From Candidatus Limimonas egerieequi (GTDB lineage: Bacteria; Bacillota; Clostridia; Oscillospirales; Acutalibacteraceae), in the NCBI GenBank assembly GCA_018064455.1, contig JAGHVH010000003.1, positions 98,575-162,574 on the forward strand: a stretch of DNA of 64,000 nt. The letters run 5' to 3'. This document shows positions 1 through 8,757 of this stretch, piece after piece; the stretch's first letter is position 1, and each line of letters starts with the position of its first letter. The position numbers were made by a program, and so were the translations under genes. Under the pieces are notes generated by a model, which saw only the letters and a program-made list of their open reading frames with translations, ran no database searches and was not told where the DNA came from.

Positions 1-98
1 TCTGGTGCTTCCATCTCTGTGCCGTATGTATAGAGCTTACGGTCAAAGTTATCAAGACCGTAAGGTGAAATCTTGTTGAGAGTAAGAATCTTATACAT
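1..98 (-). CDS. serA: D-3-phosphoglycerate dehydrogenase, N-terminal fragment (cut by window edge)
   Basis: Only the first 32 codons lie in the window, beginning MYKILTLNKISPYGLDNF. This start resembles the SerA-like dehydrogenases of ruminococci, which oxidise 3-phosphoglycerate in the first step of serine synthesis. The ATG overlaps the last 8 bases of serC, and a GGAG-rich ribosome binding site lies inside the serC end, so the two are translationally coupled. The assignment rests mainly on this N-terminus and on following serC, the next enzyme of the pathway. No catalytic residues are visible. Confidence 0.72.
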   Translation of the reverse strand, partial: MYKILTLNKISPYGLDNFDRKLYTYGTEMEAP

Positions 99-1179
99 CC
101 TTGTGCTCCTCCTCAAACTGCTTCATAAAGTTAACGAGTGCCTCAACGCCTTCGATTGGCATAGCGTTGTAGATTGATGCACGCATACCGCCAACACTGC
201 GGTGACCCTTGATGTTGATGAAACCATTTTCTGTGCATGCCTTAACGAACTCTGCGTTGAGCTCGTCAGAATCAGTTACGAATGGAACGTTCATGAGTGA
301 ACGGTCCTTAGCAACCACTGTTCCATGGAACATCTTTGACTGATCAAGGAAGTCATAGAGAAGCTTTGCCTTGGCTTCGTTGCGACGCTTCATAGCGTCA
401 AGACCGCCAAGCTTCTTGATCCACTCAAGTACAAGTTTGCAGATGTAGATGTTGTAGCATGGTGGAGTATTGTAAAGTGAGTCGTTCTCAGCCATAAGTG
501 CATAATCAAGCATTGATGGTGTGATATCACGTGCGTTGCCAAGAAGGTCCTCACGGATGATACAAATTGTAAGACCAGCAGGCGCTACATTCTTCTGAGC
601 GCCGCCGTAGAGCATACCAAACTTTGTAACGTCAAGTGGCTCTGAAAGGAAACAAGATGAGATATCAGCGATGAGTGGAACGTTGCCACAATCAGGGAGT
701 TCTCTCATGATGTTGCCGTGAACAGTTTCGTTCATACAAATATATACATAGTCAGCATCAGGGCGAAGTTCGCTTTTTGGTACGTCTGGTACACAGCTGA
801 AGTTCTGTTCCTTTGAAGAAGCAACAACTTTTACGTCACCATACTTTTGAGCTTCCTTCATAGCCTTGTTAGACCACTGACCGGAAACAACGTAGTCAGC
901 CTTGCCTGAACCATTCATGAAGTTGAGAGGGATAGCAGCGAACTGAGTTGATGCGCCACCCTGGAGGAACAATACCTTGTAATTGTCAGGTATATTCATG
1001 AGTTCACGAAGTAAAGCCTCTGCACCCTTAATGATTGCATCGTATTCCTTACTTCTGTGAGACATCTCCATAACAGACTCGCCTGTACCTTCGTAATCAA
1101 GCATTTCGTCTGCTGCTCTGTTAAGTACTGACTCAGGGAGCATTGATGGGCCCGCTGAGAAATTATAAACTCTTGCCAT
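91..1179 (-). CDS. serC: Phosphoserine aminotransferase
   Basis: 362-residue PLP enzyme that transfers an amino group from glutamate to 3-phosphohydroxypyruvate, giving phosphoserine for serine synthesis. It starts MARVYNFSAGPSMLPE, the standard SerC opening. The Schiff-base lysine is in YGGAQKNVAPAG (about residue 195), and the C-terminal GHRSVGGMRASIYNAMP is a family signature. I place the start at 1179, after a GGAGG, rather than at an upstream in-frame ATG that would add nine unrelated residues. It is the first gene of a serC-serA operon and has a strong promoter upstream. Confidence 0.96.
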   Translation of the reverse strand: MARVYNFSAGPSMLPESVLNRAADEMLDYEGTGESVMEMSHRSKEYDAIIKGAEALLRELMNIPDNYKVLFLQGGASTQFAAIPLNFMNGSGKADYVVSGQWSNKAMKEAQKYGDVKVVASSKEQNFSCVPDVPKSELRPDADYVYICMNETVHGNIMRELPDCGNVPLIADISSCFLSEPLDVTKFGMLYGGAQKNVAPAGLTICIIREDLLGNARDITPSMLDYALMAENDSLYNTPPCYNIYICKLVLEWIKKLGGLDAMKRRNEAKAKLLYDFLDQSKMFHGTVVAKDRSLMNVPFVTDSDELNAEFVKACTENGFINIKGHRSVGGMRASIYNAMPIEGVEALVNFMKQFEEEHKDV

Positions 1180-1223
1180 AATAAGACCTCCGGCGCATAG
1201 CGCCAATAAAAATTACAAGGGCT

Positions 1224-1252
1224 ATTATAGGACTATAGTTCTATAAAGTCAA
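1224..1252 (-). promoter_or_regulatory. Promoter of serC-serA
   Basis: On the minus strand TTGACT (1247-1252) is followed after exactly 17 bases by TATAAT (1224-1229). This is an almost ideal sigma-A promoter about 45 bases upstream of the serC start. The spacer contains the partly symmetrical CTATAG...CTATAA, which could be an operator, but nothing identifies a regulator. Confidence 0.75.
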
Positions 1253-1360
1253 TATGATTGGCATAAATTTAACAATCTTTTTTCAAAAATTAAAGCACAG
1301 GTGGGCAAACTTGTGCGAAAATTTAACAATCTCTTTGAAAACAACGTAGGGAAGGGGCGC

Positions 1361-1416
1361 AGGGCCTTTAGGTTAATTTAGGCAAAACAAAGGCCCTGGT
1401 GATTTCTCACCAGGGC
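1361..1416 (-). terminator. Terminator region of the Rnf operon with an overlapping alternative hairpin
   Basis: Just after rnfB the minus-strand transcript forms a perfect 10-bp stem (1393-1402 with 1407-1416, loop of 4) followed by a U-rich CUUUGUUUU. A second perfect 9-bp stem, AGGGCCTTT (1361-1369) with AAAGGCCCT (1389-1397), shares bases 1393-1397 with the first. The two folds are therefore mutually exclusive. The first is the likely intrinsic terminator. Confidence 0.7.
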
Positions 1417-1438
1417 GTATTTGTTGAATGAATTGTGA

Positions 1439-2251
1439 TTAGGCTTTTCCGCCAAGAGTGATATTCTCAAGGCACTTCTTAGGACAAGCTTCAGCACATT
1501 TACCGCAACCTGTGCACTTATCGTAGTCAACGATTGCGTGGTTGTTCTCAACCTTGATTGCGTCAAATTCACATGTCTTAACGCACTTCATACAGCCGAT
1601 ACAACCAACTGTGCACTGCTTGCTTGTAAGGTTACCCTTATCCTTGTTCTTGCAGAAGTTAACTGACTTAGTCTCATAGAGAGGAACAAGGTCAATGATG
1701 CCCTTAGGGCAAGTCTTGATACAAACCTTACATGCTTTACAAGCAAGAGGGTTAACGCGTGCTACGCCGTCGCAAATCTTGATAGCGTCATAAGGGCAAG
1801 CCTTAACGCAGTCACCAAGTCCAAGACAACCATAGTTACAAGCCTTTGGACCACCATAGAGCTGAGAAGCTGTCTTACAGCTCATGTCGCCATGGTAGTT
1901 CATAGCGCTGTCGCACTTGTCAGGTGTACCCTTACACATAACAACAGCAGCCATTGGCTTCATTTCGCCAGCAGCGAGACCCAAGATCTCTGCTACTGCA
2001 GCAGCGCAATCAGGACCACCTGGTGCGCAAAGTGTGCAGTCTGTGCAATCGCCCTTTGAAAGAGCACCAGCATAACCTGCACATCCTGAGTAACCGCAAG
2101 CACCACAGTTAGCGCCAGCGAGTACTTCCTGGATTGCTTCCGCTTTCTCATCAACTGGAACTGCCATTACGATAGATGCAATAGCAAGGATGAGACCGAG
2201 CACAAGACCGACAACGGAAACAATGATAACAGCCAAAATAATTGGATTCAT
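1439..2251 (-). CDS. rnfB: Rnf complex iron-sulfur subunit B
   Basis: 270-residue electron-input subunit of the membrane Rnf complex, which couples reduced ferredoxin:NAD+ oxidoreduction to Na+ or H+ export. It has one N-terminal membrane helix (about 3-30). A 4Fe-4S domain with CGACGYSGC (about 49-57) follows. After that come four ferredoxin-like Cys motifs: CLGLGDCVKACP, CKACKVCIKTCP, CIGCMKCVKTC and CTGCGKCAEACP. It is the last gene of the operon, 18 bases after rnfA, with AGGTAGGG as ribosome binding site. The number of clusters is typical of clostridial RnfB. Confidence 0.96.
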   Translation of the reverse strand: MNPIILAVIIVSVVGLVLGLILAIASIVMAVPVDEKAEAIQEVLAGANCGACGYSGCAGYAGALSKGDCTDCTLCAPGGPDCAAAVAEILGLAAGEMKPMAAVVMCKGTPDKCDSAMNYHGDMSCKTASQLYGGPKACNYGCLGLGDCVKACPYDAIKICDGVARVNPLACKACKVCIKTCPKGIIDLVPLYETKSVNFCKNKDKGNLTSKQCTVGCIGCMKCVKTCEFDAIKVENNHAIVDYDKCTGCGKCAEACPKKCLENITLGGKA

Positions 2252-2269
2252 TTAATTTCCCTACCTTTC

Positions 2270-2866
2270 TTATGCACCGAAGATACCATCAACAAGACCT
2301 GTGAATCCGAGGAAAGAACAAGCTGTGATAGCAGCGGCAACAAGTGTGATTGGAAGACCTTCCCAGAACTTAGGATATTCGTTACCTTCAAGTCTCTCAC
2401 GTACGCCAGAGAACATGATCATAGCTACCATGAAGCCAAGGCCACCACCGAGTGCGTTAACCATTGACTGCCAGAAGTCATAACCATTCTGAACGTTGAG
2501 CTGTACAACACCAAGTACTGCACAGTTTGTTGTGATAAGTGGAAGGTAAACACCAAGTGCCTGATAGAGGCCTGGGATGTACTTCTTAAGAACGATCTCA
2601 ACGAACTGAACAAGGCCAGCGATAACGAGAATCTGAACGATTGTCTCGAGGTAAGCCATGTCCTTAGCTTCGAGAAGCTTGTTGAGTGGGAATGTTGCTG
2701 CTGTTGCAAGCAACATTACGAAGATAACAGCTGCTGACATACCAATTGCTGTATTTGTTTTCTTTGAAACACCAAGGAAAGGACAAATACCAAGGAACTT
2801 AGAAAGTATGAAGTTGTTGGTAGTGATAGCTGCAAGTAATATTGAAACAAGACCTGTAATATACAT
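2270..2866 (-). CDS. rnfA: Rnf complex membrane subunit A
   Basis: 198-residue integral membrane protein of the RnfA/NqrE family with about six helices. It begins with the typical NFILSKFLGICPFLGVSKK region, in which conserved Cys residues of the RnfA/RnfE pair bind an Fe-S centre within the membrane. The ATG overlaps the rnfE stop by one base, as at most junctions in this operon, giving tight translational coupling. Length matches the family. Confidence 0.96.
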   Translation of the reverse strand: MYITGLVSILLAAITTNNFILSKFLGICPFLGVSKKTNTAIGMSAAVIFVMLLATAATFPLNKLLEAKDMAYLETIVQILVIAGLVQFVEIVLKKYIPGLYQALGVYLPLITTNCAVLGVVQLNVQNGYDFWQSMVNALGGGLGFMVAMIMFSGVRERLEGNEYPKFWEGLPITLVAAAITACSFLGFTGLVDGIFGA

Positions 2867-3612
2867 TATTCAGCACACTCCTTTCCATCAGCTTTCATGG
2901 CGCAAGTAGCAGCCATTGGGCATGCTTCGCAGCCCTTGAGTTCAGCCTTTGGCTTACCCTTTGACTCAGCAACTTTGTTTGCGCAAGCCATGAGAAGACC
3001 AAATGTGAAGAATCCGCCTGGAGCGAGGATGAAGATGAGGATTGGCTCAAGACCAATTGCTGTAAGTACATCTGTCTCACCAAGGTGGAAGATATCTGTA
3101 AGTGTTGTACCGTAGCCGAGTACTTTGAGTGTCAAGTTACCTGAACCAAAGAACTCACGGATAGCTGCCATAAGTGTAAGTGCGATTGTGAAACCAACAC
3201 CCATACCTACACCGTCGATTGCAGATGCGAGAACGCCGTTCTTGTTAGCGAAACCTTCTGCACGACCAAGGATGATACAGTTAACAACGATAAGTGGAAG
3301 GTAAATACCAAGAGATGCATCAAGTGATGGTGCAAATGCCTTAACGAAGAGCTGTACGATTGTAACGAATGCAGCGATTACAACGATGTAACAAGGAATA
3401 CGAACCTTGTTAGGAATTACTTTTCTCAATGCTGAAATAACGATATTTGAGCAGATAAGAACGATTGTTGCGGCAACACCCATACCGATAGCATTTTCAA
3501 TTGATGTTGAAACTGCGAGAGTAGGGCAGGTACCGAGTACAAGGCGGAGAACTGGGTTCTCCTTGATGAGGCCCTTAGAAAATTCCTGGCCTAAAGTTTT
3601 CTTTTCAGCCAT
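2866..3612 (-). CDS. rnfE: Rnf complex membrane subunit E
   Basis: 248-residue paralogue of RnfA (RnfE/NqrD family) with about six helices. The N-terminal NPVLRLVLGTCPTLAVSTS carries the membrane Fe-S cysteine. The C-terminal tail is unusual: it adds a Cys-rich cytoplasmic segment with CEACPMAATC and one more Cys near the end. Clostridial RnfE proteins often have such a tail, but it has no established role; it could hold a metal centre. One-base overlaps join it to rnfG and rnfA. Confidence 0.95.
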   Translation of the reverse strand: MAEKKTLGQEFSKGLIKENPVLRLVLGTCPTLAVSTSIENAIGMGVAATIVLICSNIVISALRKVIPNKVRIPCYIVVIAAFVTIVQLFVKAFAPSLDASLGIYLPLIVVNCIILGRAEGFANKNGVLASAIDGVGMGVGFTIALTLMAAIREFFGSGNLTLKVLGYGTTLTDIFHLGETDVLTAIGLEPILIFILAPGGFFTFGLLMACANKVAESKGKPKAELKGCEACPMAATCAMKADGKECAE

Positions 3613-4205
3613 TAGTTCTCGCCTCCAATCTCTTCAAACATATCAAGAGCAACGTTTACAGAACCTGTTACAGCCTTAGATGTAATTGTTGCACTTGTAA
3701 GAGCGTTGATCTTACCATCAGAAGTGTTCTCCTGAGCAGCCTTGTCAGACTTAACTACTGTAAGATCACCAGACTCACCAACGAACTGTGCCTGCCAAGA
3801 AGCTTTACCAGCGTTCTGACCAAGGCCTGGAGTCTCGTTTGAAATATCACCAGGAACGATGCCTGTGATAATACCATCAGTGTCAATACCAACTGTTACT
3901 GCAACGTCTCCGCCGTAACCTTTAGCTTCACCGATTGTGTTGAATACGTAACCAACTGTTTCGCCGTTGGCATCAATGCCCTCATAGTAGTCAGTTACTT
4001 TATCGCCATCCATGTCAACTTCTTCAAACTCCTTAGCGTCTGGAAGAACCTGTACACGAGCAGCTGCCTCTGAAATAGCTACCTGCTCAGCAATCTTGTC
4101 CTTTGTAATATTGTTTACGAGAGCAAGAAGAGCAGTTGCAACAAGGCAGATAACAAGGAGGGAGATTGTTGGGACTAAGATGTCTTTAGCATTCATGTTT
4201 TTCAT
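3612..4205 (-). CDS. rnfG: Rnf complex flavoprotein subunit G (covalent FMN)
   Basis: 197-residue subunit with one N-terminal helix (about 9-31) and an extracytoplasmic FMN-binding domain. The flavinylation motif LTSATITS is present, with the acceptor Thr at about residue 173; ApbE attaches FMN there by a phosphoester bond. PGLGQNAGKASW is the other conserved patch. The ApbE transferase needed for this is encoded first in the same operon. Length and domain order match RnfG. Confidence 0.95.
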   Translation of the reverse strand: MKNMNAKDILVPTISLLVICLVATALLALVNNITKDKIAEQVAISEAAARVQVLPDAKEFEEVDMDGDKVTDYYEGIDANGETVGYVFNTIGEAKGYGGDVAVTVGIDTDGIITGIVPGDISNETPGLGQNAGKASWQAQFVGESGDLTVVKSDKAAQENTSDGKINALTSATITSKAVTGSVNVALDMFEEIGGEN

Positions 4206-5197
4206 TATGCATCTGCCTCCTTATTCTTTTTTTCTTTAACTGTACCAAAGATTGTTGGCTTTGTAGCGTTTTCAATCAATGGAGTTAAGATGTTCATAAT
4301 AATGATTGAGAATGAAACACCTTCTGGAAGACTACCAAAGAGTCTGATGAGGCAAGTAAGAAGACCTGCGCAGATAGCGTAGATGAACTTGCCTTTGTTT
4401 GTGATTGGAGATGTTGTGTAGTCTGTTGCCATGAAGATAGCACCGATCATGAGACCGCCGCCAAGAATCTCATAGAGCATAGCATTAACATCACCAAAAG
4501 CAATGAGTGTAATGATTGCTACTGTGCCAATATAAGCACATGGGATGATTGGGTTAATAACCTTGCGGATGATGAGGTAGATACCACCAAGGATAAGTGC
4601 AAGAGCTGATACTTCACCAAGGCAACCAGAAGTTGTACCGATGAACATCTGCATGAGGTTTGGAGCACCGTCCTTAATACCATCAGCGAGTGTGATAAGA
4701 CCCATTGGTGTAGCACCTGTTACACCGTCAACGTCCCAACCTGTGTTGTTGAGGCCAACGAAAGCACCAGCAGACATTCTAGCTGGGAAAGCTGACATCA
4801 AAACAATACGAGCAAGGAGTGCAGGGTTAACGAAGTTCTGGCCAATACCGCCGAACATCTGCTTAACTACTACGATAGCGATAACGCTTCCAAGAGCAAC
4901 TTCCCAAAGAGGCATGTTTGATGGAAGGTTATAAGCGAGAAGGAGACCAGTAACAACAGCAGATAAATCGCCGATTGTCTGCTCACGCTTCATAGCTTTA
5001 CGTGATAAGAATTCAGCAAGTACGCAGCAGATTACTGCAACAGCGATAACTGCAAGTGCGCGAGCGCCGAATACGAAAATTGATGCGATACCAGCAGGGA
5101 TAAGAGCGATGATAACATCGAGCATTATACCTGTTGTTGTTTCAGCAGATTTAACGTGAGGTGATGCTGAAACGGTAAGCTTGTTATTAAGTTCCAT
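4205..5197 (-). CDS. rnfD: Rnf complex membrane flavoprotein subunit D (covalent FMN)
   Basis: 330-residue membrane subunit of the RnfD/NqrB family with 8-10 predicted helices. DGVTGATPMG (about 157-166) is the flavinylation site, with the acceptor Thr at about 163, so this complex should carry two covalent FMNs, on RnfG and RnfD. The N-terminal SASPHVKSAETT is a family signature. It overlaps rnfC and rnfG by one base each. Confidence 0.96.
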   Translation of the reverse strand: MELNNKLTVSASPHVKSAETTTGIMLDVIIALIPAGIASIFVFGARALAVIAVAVICCVLAEFLSRKAMKREQTIGDLSAVVTGLLLAYNLPSNMPLWEVALGSVIAIVVVKQMFGGIGQNFVNPALLARIVLMSAFPARMSAGAFVGLNNTGWDVDGVTGATPMGLITLADGIKDGAPNLMQMFIGTTSGCLGEVSALALILGGIYLIIRKVINPIIPCAYIGTVAIITLIAFGDVNAMLYEILGGGLMIGAIFMATDYTTSPITNKGKFIYAICAGLLTCLIRLFGSLPEGVSFSIIIMNILTPLIENATKPTIFGTVKEKKNKEADA

Positions 5198-6546
5198 TAT
5201 TTAGCACTCTCCTCTCTAATTACTGCCTTAGCAAGACGCATGTACTGAACAAGTGGTCTGCCTGATGGGCAAGCATATGCACAAGAACCACATTCCATAC
5301 ATGACATAGCGCCAGCTGCTGCACAACCCTCAGCGTCCTTAAGATGAGCGCGTGTCTCAATCTTAGTTGGCATGAGGCTCATTGGGCAAGCCTGTACGCA
5401 ACGTCCACAACGGATACAAGCGCGAGTCTCCTTAACGCGTACTGTGTCAGCAGCGAAAGCAAGAACAGCGTTGTTGTTCTTAAGAAGTGGAACGTTAATA
5501 TCATAGAGTGCCTGGCCCATCATAGGACCACCGCCGATTACCTTATAAGGATCAGCCTTGAAACCGCCACAGAAATCGATGATATCAGAAATCATTGTGC
5601 CGATTGGTACTCTGATGTTCTTAGGCTCTGCGATAGCTGAGCCGTCAACTGTAAGTGAACGTGAAACCAATGGTTTACCTGTCTTGAGGTAACGACCAAG
5701 GAAAGAGATAGACTGTACGTTCATAACAACGCAACCTACGTCTGATGGAAGCTTTCCAGGAGGAACCTGACGACCTGTTACTGACTGAATGAGAACTTTC
5801 TCAGCGCCCTGTGGGTACTGTGATGGGAGCATAACAAGCTTAACGCTGTCATCCCAATCAGCATTGTCAGCTGCAACCTTCATGAGTTCTGTGAATGCAT
5901 CACTCTTGTTGTCCTCAATAGCAATATAAACATGCTTGAAGCCAAGGATTTCTTTGATTGTGTAAACACCTGAAAGAACATCCCAAGAGTTATCAATACA
6001 CTCTCTGTGGTCTACTGTGATGTAAGGTTCGCACTCTGCAGCGTTGATAATAAGTGTATCAACACCAGAATCCTCTTTGAATGCGAGCTTTACGTGTGTT
6101 GGGAAGCCGGCACCGCCGAGACCAACAAGACCAGATTCTCTAACTGCCTTAAGGAAGTCATCCTTTGAGTTAATTTCTGGTGCCTTGAGATCCTCAAGAA
6201 CTTCCATTTTTCCGTCTGATTCAATAGTAACAGCTTGTACCATTGAACCATTGGCAACTTTAACCGGACCTACTGCTACGACTTTACCTGAAACAGTAGC
6301 ATGAACTGGTGTGCTTACGAAAGCATCTGTGCGACCGATAACCTGGCCAATCTTGACCTCATCACCGACTGCAACAGTTGGTTCGTTAGGAGCACCAATG
6401 TGCTGCTGCATAGGAAGTACTACCTTAGCAGGAGCAGGCATACGGACGATTTCGCATTTTGATGTATTCTTGTTGTGAGATACATGAATGCCGCCATGTC
6501 CTTTTGCGACCGGTTGAAGAACGCCTTCGATTTTTTCGTTTGCCAT
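5197..6546 (-). CDS. rnfC: Rnf complex NADH-side subunit C
   Basis: 449-residue cytoplasmic subunit that exchanges electrons with NAD(H). GLVGLGGAGFPTHVK (about 145-160) is the Gly-rich nucleotide/FMN-binding motif shared with complex I 51-kDa subunits. Near the C-terminus are two 4Fe-4S motifs, CIRCGRCVQACP and CMECGSCAYACP. The gap to the upstream Gx gene is 85 bases and contains a TGCCAC/GTGGCA stem with a 9-base loop, so rnfC may have its own leader. An AGGAG lies before the ATG. Confidence 0.96.
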   Translation of the reverse strand: MANEKIEGVLQPVAKGHGGIHVSHNKNTSKCEIVRMPAPAKVVLPMQQHIGAPNEPTVAVGDEVKIGQVIGRTDAFVSTPVHATVSGKVVAVGPVKVANGSMVQAVTIESDGKMEVLEDLKAPEINSKDDFLKAVRESGLVGLGGAGFPTHVKLAFKEDSGVDTLIINAAECEPYITVDHRECIDNSWDVLSGVYTIKEILGFKHVYIAIEDNKSDAFTELMKVAADNADWDDSVKLVMLPSQYPQGAEKVLIQSVTGRQVPPGKLPSDVGCVVMNVQSISFLGRYLKTGKPLVSRSLTVDGSAIAEPKNIRVPIGTMISDIIDFCGGFKADPYKVIGGGPMMGQALYDINVPLLKNNNAVLAFAADTVRVKETRACIRCGRCVQACPMSLMPTKIETRAHLKDAEGCAAAGAMSCMECGSCAYACPSGRPLVQYMRLAKAVIREESAK

Positions 6547-6631
6547 TCATTCAACTCCTCATTGGATTTATGCCACTTGACTAGGGTGGCAACCATTAAA
6601 ATAAGCTATAATAAAGCGGATAACCGCATTA

Positions 6632-7171
6632 TTAACTGATACCAAGAGCCTTCTTCTGCTTCTCGAGTGCTGGCATCACAATGCGGAGGATTGCTCCAGT
6701 GATGGCGCCAGTGACAACTGCGAAGAGAAGGAGGAGCGGGCCGTAGCCCCAAATAAGGGCTGGAGTGCCCGAGATTATGCAGGCAACAATAAGTTGGCCT
6801 GCGTTGTGAGCGATAGCGGACATAACCGATACGCCCATGATTCCAAAAGGATTCTTCTTCCATTTAAGGAGAAGCACCATAACAATGGTGGAGAGAAGTC
6901 CACCGGCGAAACTCATAAAGCTCGCTGTCGCGCCTCTTGATAAGAAAGCGAATACACTTTTTAGAATTGTGATTGCAAGTGCAGAAGGGAATCCAAATGC
7001 ATTTGCAGTGAACATTGTTACTATATTGGAAAATCCTGGCTTTGCTCCAGGAGGAAGTCCTGGAATAGCTGGGATTAAGTTCTCAAGGAAGGAGAGCGCT
7101 AATGCTTCTGCGCCCAAGACGCCAAGAAGTGCAATGAAAGATGTTTTCTTGTTGACGTTTGTTTTTCCCAT
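6632..7171 (-). CDS. Gx transporter family membrane protein (heptaprenyl diphosphate synthase component I-like)
   Basis: 179-residue polytopic protein with about five helices and Gly/Pro-rich loops, including LPPGAKPGFSNIVTM, characteristic of the Pfam family once named heptaprenyl diphosphate synthase component I. Its biochemical role is not settled; transport or quinone/flavin-related membrane functions have been suggested. It sits between nusGII and rnfC. These genes often accompany apbE and extracytoplasmic flavoproteins, so a role supporting flavinylated electron transfer is a reasonable inference. RBS AAGGAG. Confidence 0.85.
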   Translation of the reverse strand: MGKTNVNKKTSFIALLGVLGAEALALSFLENLIPAIPGLPPGAKPGFSNIVTMFTANAFGFPSALAITILKSVFAFLSRGATASFMSFAGGLLSTIVMVLLLKWKKNPFGIMGVSVMSAIAHNAGQLIVACIISGTPALIWGYGPLLLLFAVVTGAITGAILRIVMPALEKQKKALGIS

Positions 7172-7181
7172 CTTGCGCTCC

Positions 7182-7568
7182 TTAATAGGTGATTACGTCT
7201 GGCTGATCAGATGATTTCTGTCCCTCAATTACAACCAGTGTTTTGGAAGGGATGCATGCTGCCGTATCGCCAGCGTGAGTAAGTTTGCCTGTGTTGACAC
7301 AGAGTTTGTCTGGACATTCGGCGTAGGAATAGAAAATGTAGTTTGGACCAACAGTGATTGTTGCCTTTGGTGTACACTCAAGGTCAATCTCGTATTCCTC
7401 TGTGACCGCACTTAGGTCAATGCGCTCGATTTCTTGTCCATCCTTTAAAATGACAGCAGTGAGGCTGTCGCTTTTGGAGAGGTATTTTGGTAAGAGACAG
7501 ATGACGCTGATAATCAAGAGAACGATTATGAGAGCCACGTCACTTTTCTTTAAAAACTTTAGGTTCAT
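7182..7568 (-). CDS. NusG domain II-containing membrane-anchored protein
   Basis: 128-residue protein with one N-terminal membrane helix (about 10-30) and an extracytoplasmic beta domain of the NusG domain II family. The segment CPDKLCVNTGKLTHAGD carries the typical Cys pair and is followed by the conserved ACIPSKTLVVIEG. It is not a transcription factor: it lacks the NGN domain and faces outside. It overlaps apbE by four bases and is found widely beside apbE and Gx genes. Its molecular role is unknown. Confidence 0.87.
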   Translation of the reverse strand: MNLKFLKKSDVALIIVLLIISVICLLPKYLSKSDSLTAVILKDGQEIERIDLSAVTEEYEIDLECTPKATITVGPNYIFYSYAECPDKLCVNTGKLTHAGDTAACIPSKTLVVIEGQKSSDQPDVITY

Positions 7569-8623
7569 TTTTCTACCTTGAATGAATCGTTTGTTATAGT
7601 TACGCTTTTTGCAATACCATCTGTTATGTAGACTTTTTTATCCTTTGTAACAAATATTGCATTTGCGTTGTACTCCTCGAGTAGTTTGAGTGAATCCTCA
7701 CCATATCCCAAAATGAAGCAGGCAGTTGAGAGGGCATCTGATAATGCGCCACTGTCACAGATTACTGTGATGCCTGTTACGTTTGACTCGGCTGGATAGC
7801 CAGTCTTTGGATTTAAGATGTGGTGATATTTTTTGCCATTTTCAACAAGGACCTTTTCATAGTCACCTGAAGTTGAGATAAAGCATGGGCCACAGTTGAT
7901 AACTGCCATATAGTCTGAATCGTTACCAAATGGATCTCGTATGCCGACGTTCCAAGATTTATCCTTGGATGTTGGGTTGGAACCATAGACAAGAATTGAA
8001 CCACCGACTGATACTGTGCCACCAACAACTTTGGTATCAACAAGGTATTCCTTGATGACGTCACATGCAAGGCCTTTGCCTATTGCACCCAAATCAAGCT
8101 TTTGATCAGCGCCGATTTCAACCTTTTGATTGTTTGAAAGAGCCACTCTGCTGTAGTTGATTGTTGGGAGAGCGGCATCGATTTCCTCGTCGCTTGGAAC
8201 GCGAGCATCCTCTGTGCCTATGTTCCAAAGGCCGGAGAGCTTGCCGACAGTGATGTCAAAGATGCCATCGCACTTTGATGAGACATCAAGACAGTTTTTG
8301 ATGCAATCATATGTGATAGGATCAACAGAACCGGAACCCTTTGCATTTAATTTTGCAACGTCAGAACCATCCTCACGCCACGAGAGGCGATTCTTGTCGA
8401 GCTCGTTGATTATCTTGGTTGATTTTGTAATTGCTGCTTTTGACACATCTGTTTCTGAGCAATAAAATGACTCGACAACAACGGTGCCCATACCGATGGT
8501 CGAGTTTGTCACAGGGGTAGAGAGGGTAGTCTTTTTGCGAAGAGCAAGACCCACGCCAATTATTGCTGCAATGAGAAGGATAGCGATGACAATAGAAAGA
8601 ATAGTTTTCTTTTTGCCGCTCAT
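7565..8623 (-). CDS. apbE: FAD:protein FMN transferase
   Basis: 352-residue Mg2+-dependent transferase that moves FMN from FAD to Thr in the S/T-G/S-A-T motifs of RnfG and RnfD. An N-terminal membrane anchor (about 7-28) has no lipobox Cys, so the enzyme is a helix-anchored extracytoplasmic form. Family motifs are DLGAIGKGLACD, GGTVSVGGS, the STSGDYEK block and HHILNPKTGYP, then DALSTACFILG. I place the start at MSGKKK after GGAG; an upstream in-frame start would add 24 unlikely residues. First gene of the Rnf operon. Confidence 0.94.
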   Translation of the reverse strand: MSGKKKTILSIVIAILLIAAIIGVGLALRKKTTLSTPVTNSTIGMGTVVVESFYCSETDVSKAAITKSTKIINELDKNRLSWREDGSDVAKLNAKGSGSVDPITYDCIKNCLDVSSKCDGIFDITVGKLSGLWNIGTEDARVPSDEEIDAALPTINYSRVALSNNQKVEIGADQKLDLGAIGKGLACDVIKEYLVDTKVVGGTVSVGGSILVYGSNPTSKDKSWNVGIRDPFGNDSDYMAVINCGPCFISTSGDYEKVLVENGKKYHHILNPKTGYPAESNVTGITVICDSGALSDALSTACFILGYGEDSLKLLEEYNANAIFVTKDKKVYITDGIAKSVTITNDSFKVEK

Positions 8624-8698
8624 TTTCTCACTCCATTTCTTATAATAATTAGGAATTATTTTATTACATAAATATATACCCCAAATAATTACCAAGAT

Positions 8699-8727
8699 AT
8701 ATTACATTATTTTGTTCAGTATTTCAA
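8699..8727 (-). promoter_or_regulatory. Possible promoter of apbE-rnf operon
   Basis: On the minus strand TTGAAA (8722-8727), 17 bases, then TAATAT (8699-8704), about 75 bases upstream of the apbE start. The -10 is only a moderate match. It is the best-spaced candidate in this AT-rich divergent region. Confidence 0.35.
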
Positions 8728-8757
8728 TAAAAAAGGTGCCAAAAATATAATGGAACA

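Noticed and set aside
7182..7568. NusG-domain protein considered as a transcription elongation factor
   Set aside because: It has a membrane anchor and only the domain II fold, with no NGN domain, in an Rnf operon.
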